Shown: positions 35,628 to 45,418, numbered from the stretch's first letter. The stretch: DNA of 64,000 nt from Velocimicrobium porci (GCF_009696045.1 NZ_VUMT01000005.1:62001-126000); one strand, 5' to 3'. Program-made: numbers and translations. Notes: a model not told the origin generated them from the sequence alone.

Positions 35628-36392
35628 ATGTTTACTTATGACGAGATTTGCGAATTGGATCAGTTATGTAATGAAAACGAGGTGTTTGCAAAGTATGTTA
35701 CAAGACTTAGAGAGGAAAATAACATACTGTTACTCAAAGTGACACATGAATTTGGAAATCCATTAACATTAATTGACAGTACCGCACAGCTTATTGATAG
35801 CCGATATCCGGAGGTTCACAACATTAAGTATTGGACTCAGCTGAAAAATGATATTACCAGTCTTTCTGAGTTACTACATAATTTTTCAAATTATAATTAT
35901 TGTGCAAAACTTCAAATAAGACCAATTAATCTATTAGAATTAATTGAAAATACAGTGAAAAGTTTCGAAGTGGTTGCAATGGAAAAAGAGATTAGTATTA
36001 AGATTGATCAGTTAGATAATCCATTGGATTGCCTGCTTATGTATGCTTGTGATAAAGTTAAGATGCGTCAGGTACTAACTAATATAATTAAGAATGCCTT
36101 TGAAGCAACAGAGGCGGGAGATTATATTCATGTGGACCTTCCAACAGAAATCGTCAGGCTGGAGTTCGATGGAAATAAACGAGAATATATTAAGATAGAG
36201 ATTTCCAATAATGGTCGCCCGCTTGTAGAAACGGAGCAGGAACCCCTTTTTATACCTTTTGTTTCAAATAAGCTATCTTTTGGTGGAATGGGACTTCAAA
36301 TCGCTTACAAGATAGTTTGTGCTCATAATGGTACGATAACAATGCAATCTACTGAAAAAGAAACCTCTTTTTCAATCTATCTTCCAGTTTAG
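35628..36392 (+). CDS. Soluble sensor histidine kinase-like protein
   Basis: A 254-residue protein with only the transmitter parts of a histidine kinase: a dimerisation helix with the phospho-accepting His in VTHEFGNPLTLI (around residue 41), an N-box MRQVLTNIIKNAFEA, a G-box FGGMGLQIAYKI and a C-terminal SFSIYLPV. There is no membrane segment, PAS or GAF sensor domain, and no response regulator beside it. The N-terminal 35 residues are predicted helical and may take input from another protein. AAAGGAGGAAG is the ribosome site. Its stop overlaps that of the convergent gene by three bases. Confidence 0.8.
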   Translation: MFTYDEICELDQLCNENEVFAKYVTRLREENNILLLKVTHEFGNPLTLIDSTAQLIDSRYPEVHNIKYWTQLKNDITSLSELLHNFSNYNYCAKLQIRPINLLELIENTVKSFEVVAMEKEISIKIDQLDNPLDCLLMYACDKVKMRQVLTNIIKNAFEATEAGDYIHVDLPTEIVRLEFDGNKREYIKIEISNNGRPLVETEQEPLFIPFVSNKLSFGGMGLQIAYKIVCAHNGTITMQSTEKETSFSIYLPV

Positions 36393-37384
36393 GAGAGCTG
36401 GAAGATAGAATCAAAAGCTCTAAGGGTTTTGAAGTTACCTTTAGCAGTTAATACGCCAGACATAAAAGCTTTTTGAAATGTCAATTCCCCATCAAGGATA
36501 TTTTGAAAAACTTCTAGTGTTGTTTTGGCAATAACATCAGCGTCATTTTTTTGGCCATAATAGCATTTTAAATTTGACGCATTTGCCTCTATTACAATTG
36601 TTTTATCAATATCAGTCAAGAAAATTGAATAACTGGCGGTTATTTCAGAATTTGTATCAAATTTGGATTTAATATGGTTTAATAATTCCTGACTGGAATC
36701 GGCCTCTGTATCACCTAACATTTCTTTGAATAATTGGGTCAGTTCTTCTATATCTTCTTTTTGTTTCTTGACATAAGTGTCATCAGAAACGTAAATGGAG
36801 AGTTGTTCACTTTCCTGAGGTGTCAATTCTAAAGTATTTTTACGAAGTACATTTTGTTTTAGTACTTGTGAACTACTTGGAAGAGTGAGCTTTTTTTGAC
36901 TGATTGTCCGATAAAGCGATTCTGCCTTTTTTTCAATTATAAACATATAATCCGGATTTGTTTCAAATTCTACATGATTTTCTACATATGCGCTGATTCC
37001 GGTACAAGAAATTCCACCCAGCATATCCCATGACTTTGTAAGTAAATAAGAAGCATCTTTTTCCCCATATGTGCTTGAAGTAACGACAGGCATCATATAG
37101 AGTTTACTTAAATGCTCTTTATCGGCATATAGCCAGCAGTCGTCTAAAAATTGCTGCATAAGTCCACCAATACCAAGCCATTCAACGGTAGTTGCCAAAA
37201 TAATACCGTTACAGTCTTTTAATGTACGTGTTAAAGTAGAAATACTGTGCTTTTCCTCAAAAAGATTGTAACGATTTACGACAACTCTTAATTCTTTCAG
37301 TACTTCTGTTAATTTATTTATTACATATATTGTGGGGTCTTCAATCAATCCGCGGCCGCCGTAATAAATATTAATTGTCATCAT
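36389..37384 (-). CDS. Flavodoxin-fold protein fused to an SCP2 sterol-carrier-like domain
   Basis: A 331-residue cytosolic protein in two parts. Residues 1-170 look like an NADPH-dependent FMN reductase/flavodoxin-like fold (MTINIYYGGRG, GIILATTVEWLGIGGLMQQFLDD, MMPVVTSSTYGEKDASYLL). Residues ~220-331 look like an SCP2 domain (LLNHIKSKFDTNSEITASYSIF, ILDGELTFQKAFMSGVLTAKGNF), a hydrophobic-ligand carrier fold. The combination is known in Clostridia but its substrate is not. It converges on the histidine kinase gene. Confidence 0.7.
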   Translation of the reverse strand: MMTINIYYGGRGLIEDPTIYVINKLTEVLKELRVVVNRYNLFEEKHSISTLTRTLKDCNGIILATTVEWLGIGGLMQQFLDDCWLYADKEHLSKLYMMPVVTSSTYGEKDASYLLTKSWDMLGGISCTGISAYVENHVEFETNPDYMFIIEKKAESLYRTISQKKLTLPSSSQVLKQNVLRKNTLELTPQESEQLSIYVSDDTYVKKQKEDIEELTQLFKEMLGDTEADSSQELLNHIKSKFDTNSEITASYSIFLTDIDKTIVIEANASNLKCYYGQKNDADVIAKTTLEVFQNILDGELTFQKAFMSGVLTAKGNFKTLRAFDSIFQLS

Positions 37385-37429
37385 AGGTTGTATTCACCTG
37401 TCCTCTCTTTTTATAGTTAAATAAAACAT

Positions 37430-38089
37430 TTATTTTTTTGGTTTACGGTAAAGAAGAGCTGCTAATAGAAGGCCAATAAAAAAACCGCCAAAATGAGCCA
37501 TATTGTCGATTCCCTGATCGGAAACACCACTGAATAAACTTAAAAAAACAAATAAAAACATTTGTTTTTTGGTTAAACCTTCTATATGTCCTTTATGAAT
37601 TAAAACAACAAAAAGCAAAGCTCCTGTCACTCCAAAGATGGCACCCGAAGCACCAGCGGAGATCGGAAAATCACCTGTTACTACATTATAACTGATAGAG
37701 ATAATACCTGCAAGAATTCCTGAAAGAAGATAGACAATGAAATATTTAATTTTTCCGATAAGAGGTTCTAAAGTACCTCCGATAAACCATAGAACGAGCA
37801 TATTTCCCGCAAGATGCCATATACCAAAGTGAAGAAACATACTTGTAATAATACGGTAATATTCGTGTTTTTCAAGGATATTCGGAACATACATTGCACC
37901 ACATTGAAGCATCCATTCGGAATTAAGCGAAGAATGAGTCAAATCTACATATAAAAAAATTAGGACATTGAGAATAATAATAGCGGTATTTACAGGACTA
38001 AAATAGTCACTTATATCCTTTTCTGGTTTTGGAAGATTTTTGTTTTCCATTGTGTAGTCTATATCCAAATTCTTGTCAGGTTCCCACAT
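37430..38089 (-). CDS. Rhomboid-family intramembrane serine protease
   Basis: A 219-residue protein with six predicted membrane helices that cleaves substrates inside the membrane. The catalytic Ser is in SAGASGAIFGVTGAL (GxSG motif) and the catalytic His in IDNMAHFGGFFIGLLL; the oxyanion-side LHFGIWHLAGNMLVLW (His-x4-Asn) is also present. ATG 38089 is preceded by AAAGGAATT; the longer frame to 38173 has no ribosome site. It lies about 45 bp upstream of the flavodoxin-SCP2 gene on the same strand. Confidence 0.92.
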   Translation of the reverse strand: MWEPDKNLDIDYTMENKNLPKPEKDISDYFSPVNTAIIILNVLIFLYVDLTHSSLNSEWMLQCGAMYVPNILEKHEYYRIITSMFLHFGIWHLAGNMLVLWFIGGTLEPLIGKIKYFIVYLLSGILAGIISISYNVVTGDFPISAGASGAIFGVTGALLFVVLIHKGHIEGLTKKQMFLFVFLSLFSGVSDQGIDNMAHFGGFFIGLLLAALLYRKPKK

Positions 38090-38344
38090 AAAATGAATTC
38101 CTTTCTGCTTAAAGTAAAATAATATTTTTAAGTATATCACTTTTTTTCTGTAAATAAAAGGAGCAAAAAACAACGGAAAAAAAAGACTCGGATAGAATGT
38201 TGTCAGTTTACGGAAAACGAAAGAATTTCGGGGTATAATCGGTCGATAAGTTCTTGTTGCAATGACAATATTTGTTGTTATATTGTATTAATGTAGAATG
38301 TAAACAAAACAAATCCATAAACAAATCTATAGGAGGAAAGTTAT

Positions 38345-38989
38345 ATGAGCGAAACGCGATACATAATTTCAGATGCGGCAAAACGCGTTGCTGTAGAACC
38401 TCATGTATTAAGATATTGGGAAGAAGAACTGGAACTTAAAATACCAAGAAATGAGATGGGGCATCGGTACTATAGAGAAAAGGATATTGAAATACTAAAG
38501 ATGGTGAAGACATTAAAGGATAAAGGATATCAGCTTCGGGCAATAAAAATGGAAGTTGATGCAATGATGGACGGTGAAAAGAAAGACCGGCCTGTCGAAC
38601 GCCGATTTGAGGTTGTTGAGGGGAATCAGGAGAGTAAACAGGAGGCAAGTCTGGTTACACACAAGGAGCAACAGAAAACAGAGGTAGAGGCGGCTGACCG
38701 TATGGCTCAGTTTCGGCTTATTATGAGTGAGCTGATTGGACAGGCAATCAGGGAAAATAATCAGGAGCTGTCAACTGCAGTTGGAAGCAGCGTTGCCGAA
38801 CATGTAGTGAAGGAAATGGATTATCTTGCTCGCGATAGAGAGGAGAGAGAGGATGAAAGATTTCGCAGGTTAGACGAAGTGATTCGTGAGATACAGAAAA
38901 ACCGGCAAGAAGTTGCAGCAACAACAGAAGCAAATGCAAAAGTGAAATCAGAGAAAAAGAGGAAGGGGTTTTTTAAGAAAGGAAAATAA
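38345..38989 (+). CDS. MerR-type helix-turn-helix regulator with a long charged tail
   Basis: A 214-residue protein with an N-terminal MerR-type DNA-binding domain (residues 5-75: YIISDAAKRVAVEPHVLRYWEEE and GHRYYREKDIEILKMVKTLKDKGYQ). A charged, coiled-coil-prone region of ~120 residues follows and ends in a Lys/Arg-rich tail, with no MerR metal or drug site. Such proteins are seen with chromosome- or plasmid-organising functions in Firmicutes; its target is unknown. TAGGAGGAAAG precedes the ATG and a perfect 17-bp terminator follows. Confidence 0.78.
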   Translation: MSETRYIISDAAKRVAVEPHVLRYWEEELELKIPRNEMGHRYYREKDIEILKMVKTLKDKGYQLRAIKMEVDAMMDGEKKDRPVERRFEVVEGNQESKQEASLVTHKEQQKTEVEAADRMAQFRLIMSELIGQAIRENNQELSTAVGSSVAEHVVKEMDYLARDREEREDERFRRLDEVIREIQKNRQEVAATTEANAKVKSEKKRKGFFKKGK

Positions 38990-39000
38990 TAAATTAAATT

Positions 39001-39045
39001 ATAAAGCAGACAGTTTAAATAGATAAACTGTCTGCTTTATAATTA
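39001..39045 (+). terminator. Terminator after the MerR-type gene
   Basis: Perfect 17-base arms at 39001-39017 and 39024-39040 (core AAAGCAGACAGTTTA). A- and T-rich flanks let it serve the minus-strand gene at 39058-39327 as well. Confidence 0.85.
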
Positions 39046-39057
39046 TCATATCAAAAT

Positions 39058-39327
39058 TTAATCTTCTTCGATTACTTCGATTTCTAAGAAGTCAAATTCA
39101 ATTCGTTCAATAAAATTGTCTTGTGTGAATCTGGTTTTATCATGTCGTTTAAATTCTTCAATGGTAGAGTCAAGCCAGATTGGCTGGGATAAGTCAAATT
39201 CATAGCAGATTTTTTCTATACTGTCAAATATTTTTTTGGTACGATTTAATTTAATGTCATCGTTGCAGATAACAATATCTTTTATTAAATGATTTTCATG
39301 CCATATTTTTCCCCATAAACGGAACAA
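39058..39327 (-). CDS. Conserved hypothetical protein (89 residues)
   Basis: A small acidic protein starting FRLWGKIWHENHLIKD and ending in EFDFLEIEVIEED, with no membrane segment or known catalytic motif. I recognise it as a type of small conserved protein found in Lachnospiraceae, without known function. The likely start is TTG at 39327 because the N-terminal RLWGKIW is normally near residue 2 and no ATG lies upstream in frame. It shares a bidirectional terminator with the MerR-type gene. Confidence 0.65.
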   Translation of the reverse strand: MFRLWGKIWHENHLIKDIVICNDDIKLNRTKKIFDSIEKICYEFDLSQPIWLDSTIEEFKRHDKTRFTQDNFIERIEFDFLEIEVIEED

Positions 39328-39431
39328 ACTACTCAGCTCTCTTTCTCAGTAAATTAAAATCTTTTTATTTATCATAACATATTATAGGCGTGATATAAAG
39401 AGAATATATGTAAAATAATAGAAATAGGAGA

Positions 39432-40496
39432 TTAGAGCTCCAGTTTCATATCACCATTTTTAATCCAGCCGATTTTTCGCATAAATTCTGAACTTACCCA
39501 GGCTAATATGCCTGGAAGAATGAAGTGCATAAATAAAATTAAAATAATTGTCACTGCCTGACCTCTTGTCTTTGCCATTGTCTGGTAGGTCATAATTTGT
39601 CCGACCAACCCGGAAGTTCCCATACCCGAACCGGCAGCATTATTGGTCATTCCCAATACGCAGGTTGAGATAGGACCAAGAATTGCGCTTGCGATTATGG
39701 CAGGTAGCCAGATAATAGGTTTTTTCATAATATTTGGTACTTGCAACATACTTGTTCCAATACCCTGAGCAAGAAGACCACCAAAGCGGTTTTCACGATA
39801 GCTGGCAACGGCGAATCCGATCATATTGGCGCAGCACCCAATTGTAGCAGCACCCGCTGCAAGTCCTGATAAGTTTAATACAATACCAAGGGCAGCAGAG
39901 CTGATTGGTAGTGTAAGAATCATACCCATTAATACGGATACAACAATACCCATTACAAATTTATGTTGCATGGTTGCCCAATTAATAATTGTTCCAAGCT
40001 CGTTCATAATGGAAGAGATTGGAGGTCCCGCCCACAATCCAGCAGCTGAGCCGGCAAGAATTGATACAAGTGGAGTTATTAAGATATCAACTTTTGTTTT
40101 TCCTGCAACTAAATTGCCAGCCTCAATTCCAATGTAAGCTGCGATAAAGGCACCTAGTGGTTCTCCAGGACCTGCATAGGAAACAACGCCATCGACTAAG
40201 ACCGAACCGGCGAGAAGTTTTCCTGCAAAAGCACCAATCATACCTGTTGTTGTAGCGGAAATCAATGTTAACGGACTTGCTTTTAGTTTATAAGCAACAC
40301 CGCAACCGATTCCGGCACCAGTTACAGAGGCAGCTAATTTTCCAACTACAAACAATAAATTTCCAATTGAACCTCCCAATAGGGAGGCGATTTGCTGAAT
40401 AATCGTTCCGATAATCAATGTGGCAAATAGCCCTAACGCCATACCGCTTAGACCGTCAATAAAAATACGATCTAAAAATTTTTTAAGTGTATTCAT
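39432..40496 (-). CDS. PTS system IIC-like permease (PTS_EIIC_2 type), orphan
   Basis: A 354-residue membrane protein of about eight to ten hydrophobic segments rich in Gly and Ala (GGSIGNLLFVVGKLAASVTGAGIG, GPPISSIMNELGTIINWATM, NNAAGSGMGTSGLVGQI). It matches the PTS_EIIC_2 family, permeases related to IIC components. No IIA or IIB gene is present, so it must borrow them or act without phosphoryl transfer. It begins 30 bp after the end of a chemoreceptor gene on the same strand, suggesting one transcript. Confidence 0.78.
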   Translation of the reverse strand: MNTLKKFLDRIFIDGLSGMALGLFATLIIGTIIQQIASLLGGSIGNLLFVVGKLAASVTGAGIGCGVAYKLKASPLTLISATTTGMIGAFAGKLLAGSVLVDGVVSYAGPGEPLGAFIAAYIGIEAGNLVAGKTKVDILITPLVSILAGSAAGLWAGPPISSIMNELGTIINWATMQHKFVMGIVVSVLMGMILTLPISSAALGIVLNLSGLAAGAATIGCCANMIGFAVASYRENRFGGLLAQGIGTSMLQVPNIMKKPIIWLPAIIASAILGPISTCVLGMTNNAAGSGMGTSGLVGQIMTYQTMAKTRGQAVTIILILFMHFILPGILAWVSSEFMRKIGWIKNGDMKLEL

Positions 40497-40526
40497 AGCA
40501 AGTTATCCCCTCATAAGTGATTATAT

Positions 40527-42560
40527 TTATTTTACTTTAAAGATTTCAACTTCGGAAGAAAGTTTTTCAGATGTATTGTATAGTTCGTTGGCTTCCTTTG
40601 CAACAAGTTCACTGTTATTTGTTATGTTCGAAGCCTGTTCTAGCATAACATTTGAAGCAGTCATGATTTCGTTAGCACTTGCAGCTTGTTCTTCTGTGAT
40701 TGCTGCAACAGAAGAAGCTACGTCATCAACTTTTTGTACTTTTTGTATCATGTCTTTTACAATGCTGTTTGTTTCATTGATGGTATTGTAAATTGTATCA
40801 AAGGTGTCGCATGCAGTATGGATTAACAGACTGCTCTCTTTAATGTTGTGAACGCTGTTTTGCGTCTGCTGTACCGTGTCAGTAATTAAGGAACTGATTT
40901 CATTGATTAAACCTGAAATGTTTTGTACAGCATCAGAGCTTGTTGCAGCCAGTTTTCCTATTTCACTTGCTACAATTGAGAATCCGCGACCAGCCTCGCC
41001 TGCTCTTGCAGCTTCAATGGAGGCATTCAATGATAAAAGGTTTGTTTCTTCTGAAATATTTCCAATTAGTTCTACAATATTTGTGATTTCTTTTGCAGAC
41101 TCGCCAACTTTATTAATTGCCGTTTCTAAAGCATTCATTGAGGTTTCAATTGTCTGCATAGCTTCACCTACATGATTCATATCAGCTCTTCCCTGTTCTG
41201 TGACAGAAACCGTTTCCTGCATTTTTGCATTTACCCGCGTACCATCTTCACCGGTTTCTGATACTACAATTGCTAATGAAGTAGCACTTTCTGCAATTTC
41301 TTCTACAGCACGACCTAACTCATCTACAATAGTATTCAGATTATTCATTGAGTCAGCCTGAGTAATTGCTGAAGTTTTCAATGACTCTGATACAGATGTA
41401 CTATTTTTAGACTGTGAACTCAATTGTTCAGAAACTGAGATTATATCAGTAATGGTGTTTCGCATAACTTCGATAAAGTTTTTAATGCTTTCGGACATTA
41501 GAGTAATTTCGTCATTACCATTTACTTGAACTTCAGGGGTAAAGTCTCCCTGAGTCATAGCAACAATCGTGTTAGTTAATGATTTAATTGGTTTTGTTAT
41601 ATAATGAATAACACGTATGGTTACGAAAGCTAAAATTAAAATTGTAATGATTGCTAATATAACAATATAAGTTCTTAATTGTGTTAATTTTGATAATACG
41701 GTTGCTTTTTGGATATAGGAAATAAGCAGCCAGTCTGTTCCATCGATAGGTTGCATTGACACCATATATCCATGAATTAATGCAGGTTCGTAATTTTGAG
41801 ACGAAATTTTAGAGGCGATTCCGGCTAATAACTCATCGGAATTACTTGTATCTAATACATTTGCACGAAATTCTTCATTATCGGAAGCTAAAATTGTATT
41901 ACTTGATTTTTCTACAAGTAAGGATTTGGAATATTCCATGGAGTTACTGCTTGTAACAATCTCACTGGCAGATTTTAACGATACATCGGCAGCCATAACT
42001 CTATCCTTGCCGGAACCATCGTCTAAAAGGGCTGTGGCACTAAAGATATAATCTCCGGTATTGTTATCAAGATAAGCAGCTCCATAAGTTACATCTTTAT
42101 GAGTAACCCCTTCTTTGTACCAGTCGGTTTCTGCTACAACGTAATCTTTGTCCGGTACCCAGCCAGAGGCATCTAAAAATTCTCCATCTTTTGAACCGAT
42201 ATAGATTCCAAGTGGAAAGCTTTCATATTCATCTAAGAATTTTGATAAATAACTTAATTCTTGTTTCTTTGTAAAGTTAGCGTGTTCTAAAGTTTTTTTA
42301 ACTGTTTTAAATACCGATAGATTTTCTTTTGCCCAGCTTCCGACGCTTGCAGCCTGCTCTTTTGTAGAAGCAGTGAGCAGCTGCTCAGCATTCTCTGAGA
42401 TAATCTGCTCAGATTTTGAATAAGTCCATGATAGGATAACAACAATGGAAAGAATAATAATTGGAACAATTGTTCCTACAAGTCGGACTTTTATAGAACC
42501 AGTCCTTTTTTTTGAAACATTTGAAGATTGATTCTTCTGTCGGTTTTTTGTTGATTTCAT
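40527..42560 (-). CDS. Methyl-accepting chemotaxis protein with extracellular Cache-type sensor
   Basis: A 677-residue chemoreceptor. Residues ~25-47 form the first membrane helix and ~290-312 the second; between them is a ~240-residue extracellular region with dCache-like sequence ([26 protein letters not shown]). A HAMP domain follows ([25 protein letters not shown]), then a coiled coil with the hairpin tip [29 protein letters not shown] in which CheW/CheA bind. Its gene is followed by a PTS IIC-like gene at 30 bp, pointing to a sugar or related ligand. Confidence 0.92.
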   Translation of the reverse strand: MKSTKNRQKNQSSNVSKKRTGSIKVRLVGTIVPIIILSIVVILSWTYSKSEQIISENAEQLLTASTKEQAASVGSWAKENLSVFKTVKKTLEHANFTKKQELSYLSKFLDEYESFPLGIYIGSKDGEFLDASGWVPDKDYVVAETDWYKEGVTHKDVTYGAAYLDNNTGDYIFSATALLDDGSGKDRVMAADVSLKSASEIVTSSNSMEYSKSLLVEKSSNTILASDNEEFRANVLDTSNSDELLAGIASKISSQNYEPALIHGYMVSMQPIDGTDWLLISYIQKATVLSKLTQLRTYIVILAIITILILAFVTIRVIHYITKPIKSLTNTIVAMTQGDFTPEVQVNGNDEITLMSESIKNFIEVMRNTITDIISVSEQLSSQSKNSTSVSESLKTSAITQADSMNNLNTIVDELGRAVEEIAESATSLAIVVSETGEDGTRVNAKMQETVSVTEQGRADMNHVGEAMQTIETSMNALETAINKVGESAKEITNIVELIGNISEETNLLSLNASIEAARAGEAGRGFSIVASEIGKLAATSSDAVQNISGLINEISSLITDTVQQTQNSVHNIKESSLLIHTACDTFDTIYNTINETNSIVKDMIQKVQKVDDVASSVAAITEEQAASANEIMTASNVMLEQASNITNNSELVAKEANELYNTSEKLSSEVEIFKVK

Positions 42561-42738
42561 ATTGATTCCCTCTTTTAGATTAGATTTTTAATTCTTTTGT
42601 GGTAATTCCATTATACCAAATTATAGAAACTATGTCACTAGAATTCGTCGAAACTACCAAAAAGCTGCTTTCGGTTGCAAGAAAATATTGCCTATTGTAT
42701 AATTAACAGTAACAGAAAAAAGAAAGGATGTTCATCAA

Positions 42739-44040
42739 ATGGGAATTTTATTAAAAAATATACAAATGCTTTTATATACAGAGAAAGGACCGGTTGTAAA
42801 GAGAGATAATATTTATATCGAAGACCGTATTATCAAAGCAATTGGTGAAAGACCGGATACTTTTTCAGAGGACAAGGTTATAGATGGAACGGATCGCTTT
42901 GCCATCCCGGGTATGATTAATGCTCATACACATTCCTATATGGCTTTTTTAAGGAATGTTGCCGATGATTTATCCTTTATGGATTGGCTGTTTGGAACGA
43001 TTGATCCATTGGAACAAAAAATGAGCAGTGAAGATGCTTATTGGGGTGCTAATCTTGCAATTTTAGAAATGATGAAGAGTGGAACAACTTGTTTTAATGA
43101 TATGCAGATGAACATTCATCAGACAACAAGAGCCGTGAAAGAATCCGGAATGCGTGCGGTTATTTGCCGTGGTCTGGTAGGAAGCGGAAATGATGAAGCA
43201 GGAAGAATCCGATTAAATGAAGCTTATGAAGAAAGGGAAGCGTTTAAAGATTGTGACCGTTTAAACTTCTTTTTAGGACCGCATGCTCCATATACATGTG
43301 ATGAGGAATATTTAAAAATTGTTGCATCCGAAGCGAAGAAAGAAAAGATGGGAATCCATATTCATCTTGCAGAAAGTTTGTCAGAGATGGAAGGCTGTGC
43401 AGAAAAATATCACTGTACACCAATTGAACTGGCCGAGCGTTGTGGTTTATTTGATGTTCCGGCAATTGCTGCTCACTGTGTTAATGTAAATGATGGGGAT
43501 TTAGATATATTAAAAGAAAAAAATGTAAGTGTTGTAACAAACCCGGCAAGTAATATGAAATTAGGAAATGGATTTGCGCCGGTTGCTAAAATGTTAGAAA
43601 AAGGAATCAATGTGTGCCTTGGAACGGATGGTGCTGCAAGTAATAATTCTCTTAATATGTTCCATGAGATGAATTTGCTTTCATTAATTCATAAAGGTGT
43701 AGCAAAAGTACCACAATGTATTAGTGCGAAGGAAGCCATTCAGATTGCAACAATAAATGGTGCGAAAGCGCTTGGACTGGAGCAGCAAATCGGTTCAATT
43801 GAAGTGGGAAAAAAGGCAGACCTTGCAATTATCAACTTAAGAACTCCATCATTTATGCCGAAAAACAATTTGATTGCCGGTTTAGCATATTCAGCAAATG
43901 GTTCAGAGGTAGAAACGGTAATTATTGATGGAACAATTACAATGGAAAATCGCAACGTATTAACAATGGATGAAGAAAGAATTTATTTTGAAATGGATCA
44001 GATTTTGAAAAAAATGGGTTTGGAAAATAAAGTATATTAA
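42739..44040 (+). CDS. mtaD: 5-methylthioadenosine/S-adenosylhomocysteine deaminase
   Basis: A 433-residue amidohydrolase that deaminates the adenine of MTA, SAH or adenosine. Metal ligands are in NAHTHSYMAFLRN (HxH), IHIHLAES, AAHCVNVND and the catalytic GTDGAASNNSLNMF. This group (TM0936-like) is distinguished from guanine deaminases by LRNVADDLSFMDWL. Directly downstream, 29 bp away, is an AhcY homologue; together they suggest SAH is deaminated before cleavage. AAAGGA lies upstream of the ATG. Confidence 0.9.
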   Translation: MGILLKNIQMLLYTEKGPVVKRDNIYIEDRIIKAIGERPDTFSEDKVIDGTDRFAIPGMINAHTHSYMAFLRNVADDLSFMDWLFGTIDPLEQKMSSEDAYWGANLAILEMMKSGTTCFNDMQMNIHQTTRAVKESGMRAVICRGLVGSGNDEAGRIRLNEAYEEREAFKDCDRLNFFLGPHAPYTCDEEYLKIVASEAKKEKMGIHIHLAESLSEMEGCAEKYHCTPIELAERCGLFDVPAIAAHCVNVNDGDLDILKEKNVSVVTNPASNMKLGNGFAPVAKMLEKGINVCLGTDGAASNNSLNMFHEMNLLSLIHKGVAKVPQCISAKEAIQIATINGAKALGLEQQIGSIEVGKKADLAIINLRTPSFMPKNNLIAGLAYSANGSEVETVIIDGTITMENRNVLTMDEERIYFEMDQILKKMGLENKVY

Positions 44041-44069
44041 AATTTAGTACCATAATAGGAGGAAAGAAG

Positions 44070-45317
44070 ATGAATAGTGAAATCAGGGATATTAGCTTAG
44101 CAAGCTTAGGTGAACGAAAAATTGAATGGGTAAAAAGAAACTGTGATCTTCTTCGCACATTAGAAGAAGAATTTGCTAAGACAAAGCCATTTACAGGAAA
44201 GAAAATCGCACTATCTGTACACTTAGAAGCGAAGACAGCGTATCTTTGCAAGGTATTGGCGGCAGGTGGTGCAGAAATGTATATAACGGGTTCGAATCCA
44301 TTATCAACACAGGATGACGTTGCAGCTGCGTTAGTGGAAGCGGGATTAGAAGTACATGCATGGTATAACGCAACACCAGAAGAATATAATAATCATATCC
44401 GTAAAGTATTAGAGCCGGGACCTAATATTATTATTGATGATGGCGGGGACTTAGTACACATGATGCATACGGAATTTACGGATTTAATTCCAAATGTAAT
44501 CGGTGGTTGTGAAGAAACAACAACGGGTATTATCCGATTGATGGCAATGGATAAAGCTGGGGAGTTAAAATTCCCTATGGTAATGGTAAATAATGCGGAT
44601 TGTAAGCATCTTTTTGATAATCGTTATGGAACGGGACAGTCTGTATGGGATGGAATTAACCGTACAACAAATCTTATCGTAGCAGGTAAAATTGTAGTAG
44701 TTGCCGGCTATGGTTGGTGTGGAAAAGGTGTTGCAATGCGTGCAAAAGGCTTAGGTGCGAAAGTAATTGTAACAGAGATAAATCCAGTGAAAGCAATTGA
44801 AGCGGTCATGGATGGTTTTGAAGTGATGCCAATGAAGGAAGCAGCAAAGGTTGGAGATTTCTTTGTAACAGTAACAGGATGTAACAAGGTTATTGATGAA
44901 GAAGATTTTAAAGAAATGAAAGATGGAGCAATTCTTTGTAACGCAGGTCATTTTGACTGTGAAATTGATATGGCCAGATTGAGAGAAATTGCTGTTGAAA
45001 CAAGAGAGCAAAGAAAGAATATTATGGGCTATAAGCTTCCAACCGGACAATGGATTTTCGTATTAGCAGAAGGAAGGCTTGTGAACCTTGCAGCAGGAGA
45101 TGGACATCCGGCAGAGATTATGGATATGAGCTTTGCAATTCAGGCATTAAGTGCAAAATATCTTGTTGAGCATGCAGATTCTTTGAATGAAAAATTAATT
45201 GTTGTGCCAAAAGAAGTTGATATGGATGTTGCAAGAAGAAAATTACATTTCTTGGGAAAAGAATTAGATGTACTTACAAAAGAACAAGAAGCATACTTGA
45301 ATAATTCCAGTTTGTAA
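44070..45317 (+). CDS. ahcY: Adenosylhomocysteinase-family hydrolase (possibly S-inosylhomocysteine-specific)
   Basis: A 415-residue NAD-containing hydrolase that cleaves S-nucleosyl-homocysteine to homocysteine and a nucleoside. NAD-binding motif GYGWCGKGVAMRAKGLGA and the DDGGDL and CNAGHFDCEID segments are clear. It is about 15-50 residues shorter than typical bacterial AhcY. The purine-pocket stretch reads HLEAKTA (residues 51-57), where canonical AhcY has HMTVETA, so the two residues around the adenine amino group are changed (Thr to Glu, Glu to Lys). Partner mtaD upstream supports an S-inosylhomocysteine substrate as in Methanocaldococcus; that is inference. The next strand switch has a terminator. 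Confidence 0.88.
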   Translation: MNSEIRDISLASLGERKIEWVKRNCDLLRTLEEEFAKTKPFTGKKIALSVHLEAKTAYLCKVLAAGGAEMYITGSNPLSTQDDVAAALVEAGLEVHAWYNATPEEYNNHIRKVLEPGPNIIIDDGGDLVHMMHTEFTDLIPNVIGGCEETTTGIIRLMAMDKAGELKFPMVMVNNADCKHLFDNRYGTGQSVWDGINRTTNLIVAGKIVVVAGYGWCGKGVAMRAKGLGAKVIVTEINPVKAIEAVMDGFEVMPMKEAAKVGDFFVTVTGCNKVIDEEDFKEMKDGAILCNAGHFDCEIDMARLREIAVETREQRKNIMGYKLPTGQWIFVLAEGRLVNLAAGDGHPAEIMDMSFAIQALSAKYLVEHADSLNEKLIVVPKEVDMDVARRKLHFLGKELDVLTKEQEAYLNNSSL

Positions 45318-45350
45318 AAAAACAGGGGATTTGGAAAAGACAGAATTATA

Positions 45351-45410
45351 GAGAAGGGACTGTTGCAAGATGGAAGTTTGAAAAACTCAGATTGTAACAG
45401 CCCTTTTCTA
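45351..45410. terminator. Bidirectional terminator between ahcY and murG
   Basis: Arms AGAAGGGACTGTTGCAA (45352-45368) and TTGTAACAGCCCTTTTCT (45392-45409), with small mismatches, T-rich on the right and A-rich on the left. It separates two convergent genes. Confidence 0.7.
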
Positions 45411-45418
45411 TTAAATGA

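Noticed and set aside
44285-44300. GGTTCGAATCC-like tRNA T-arm sequence
   Set aside because: It lies inside the ahcY coding sequence and no other tRNA arms can be built around it.
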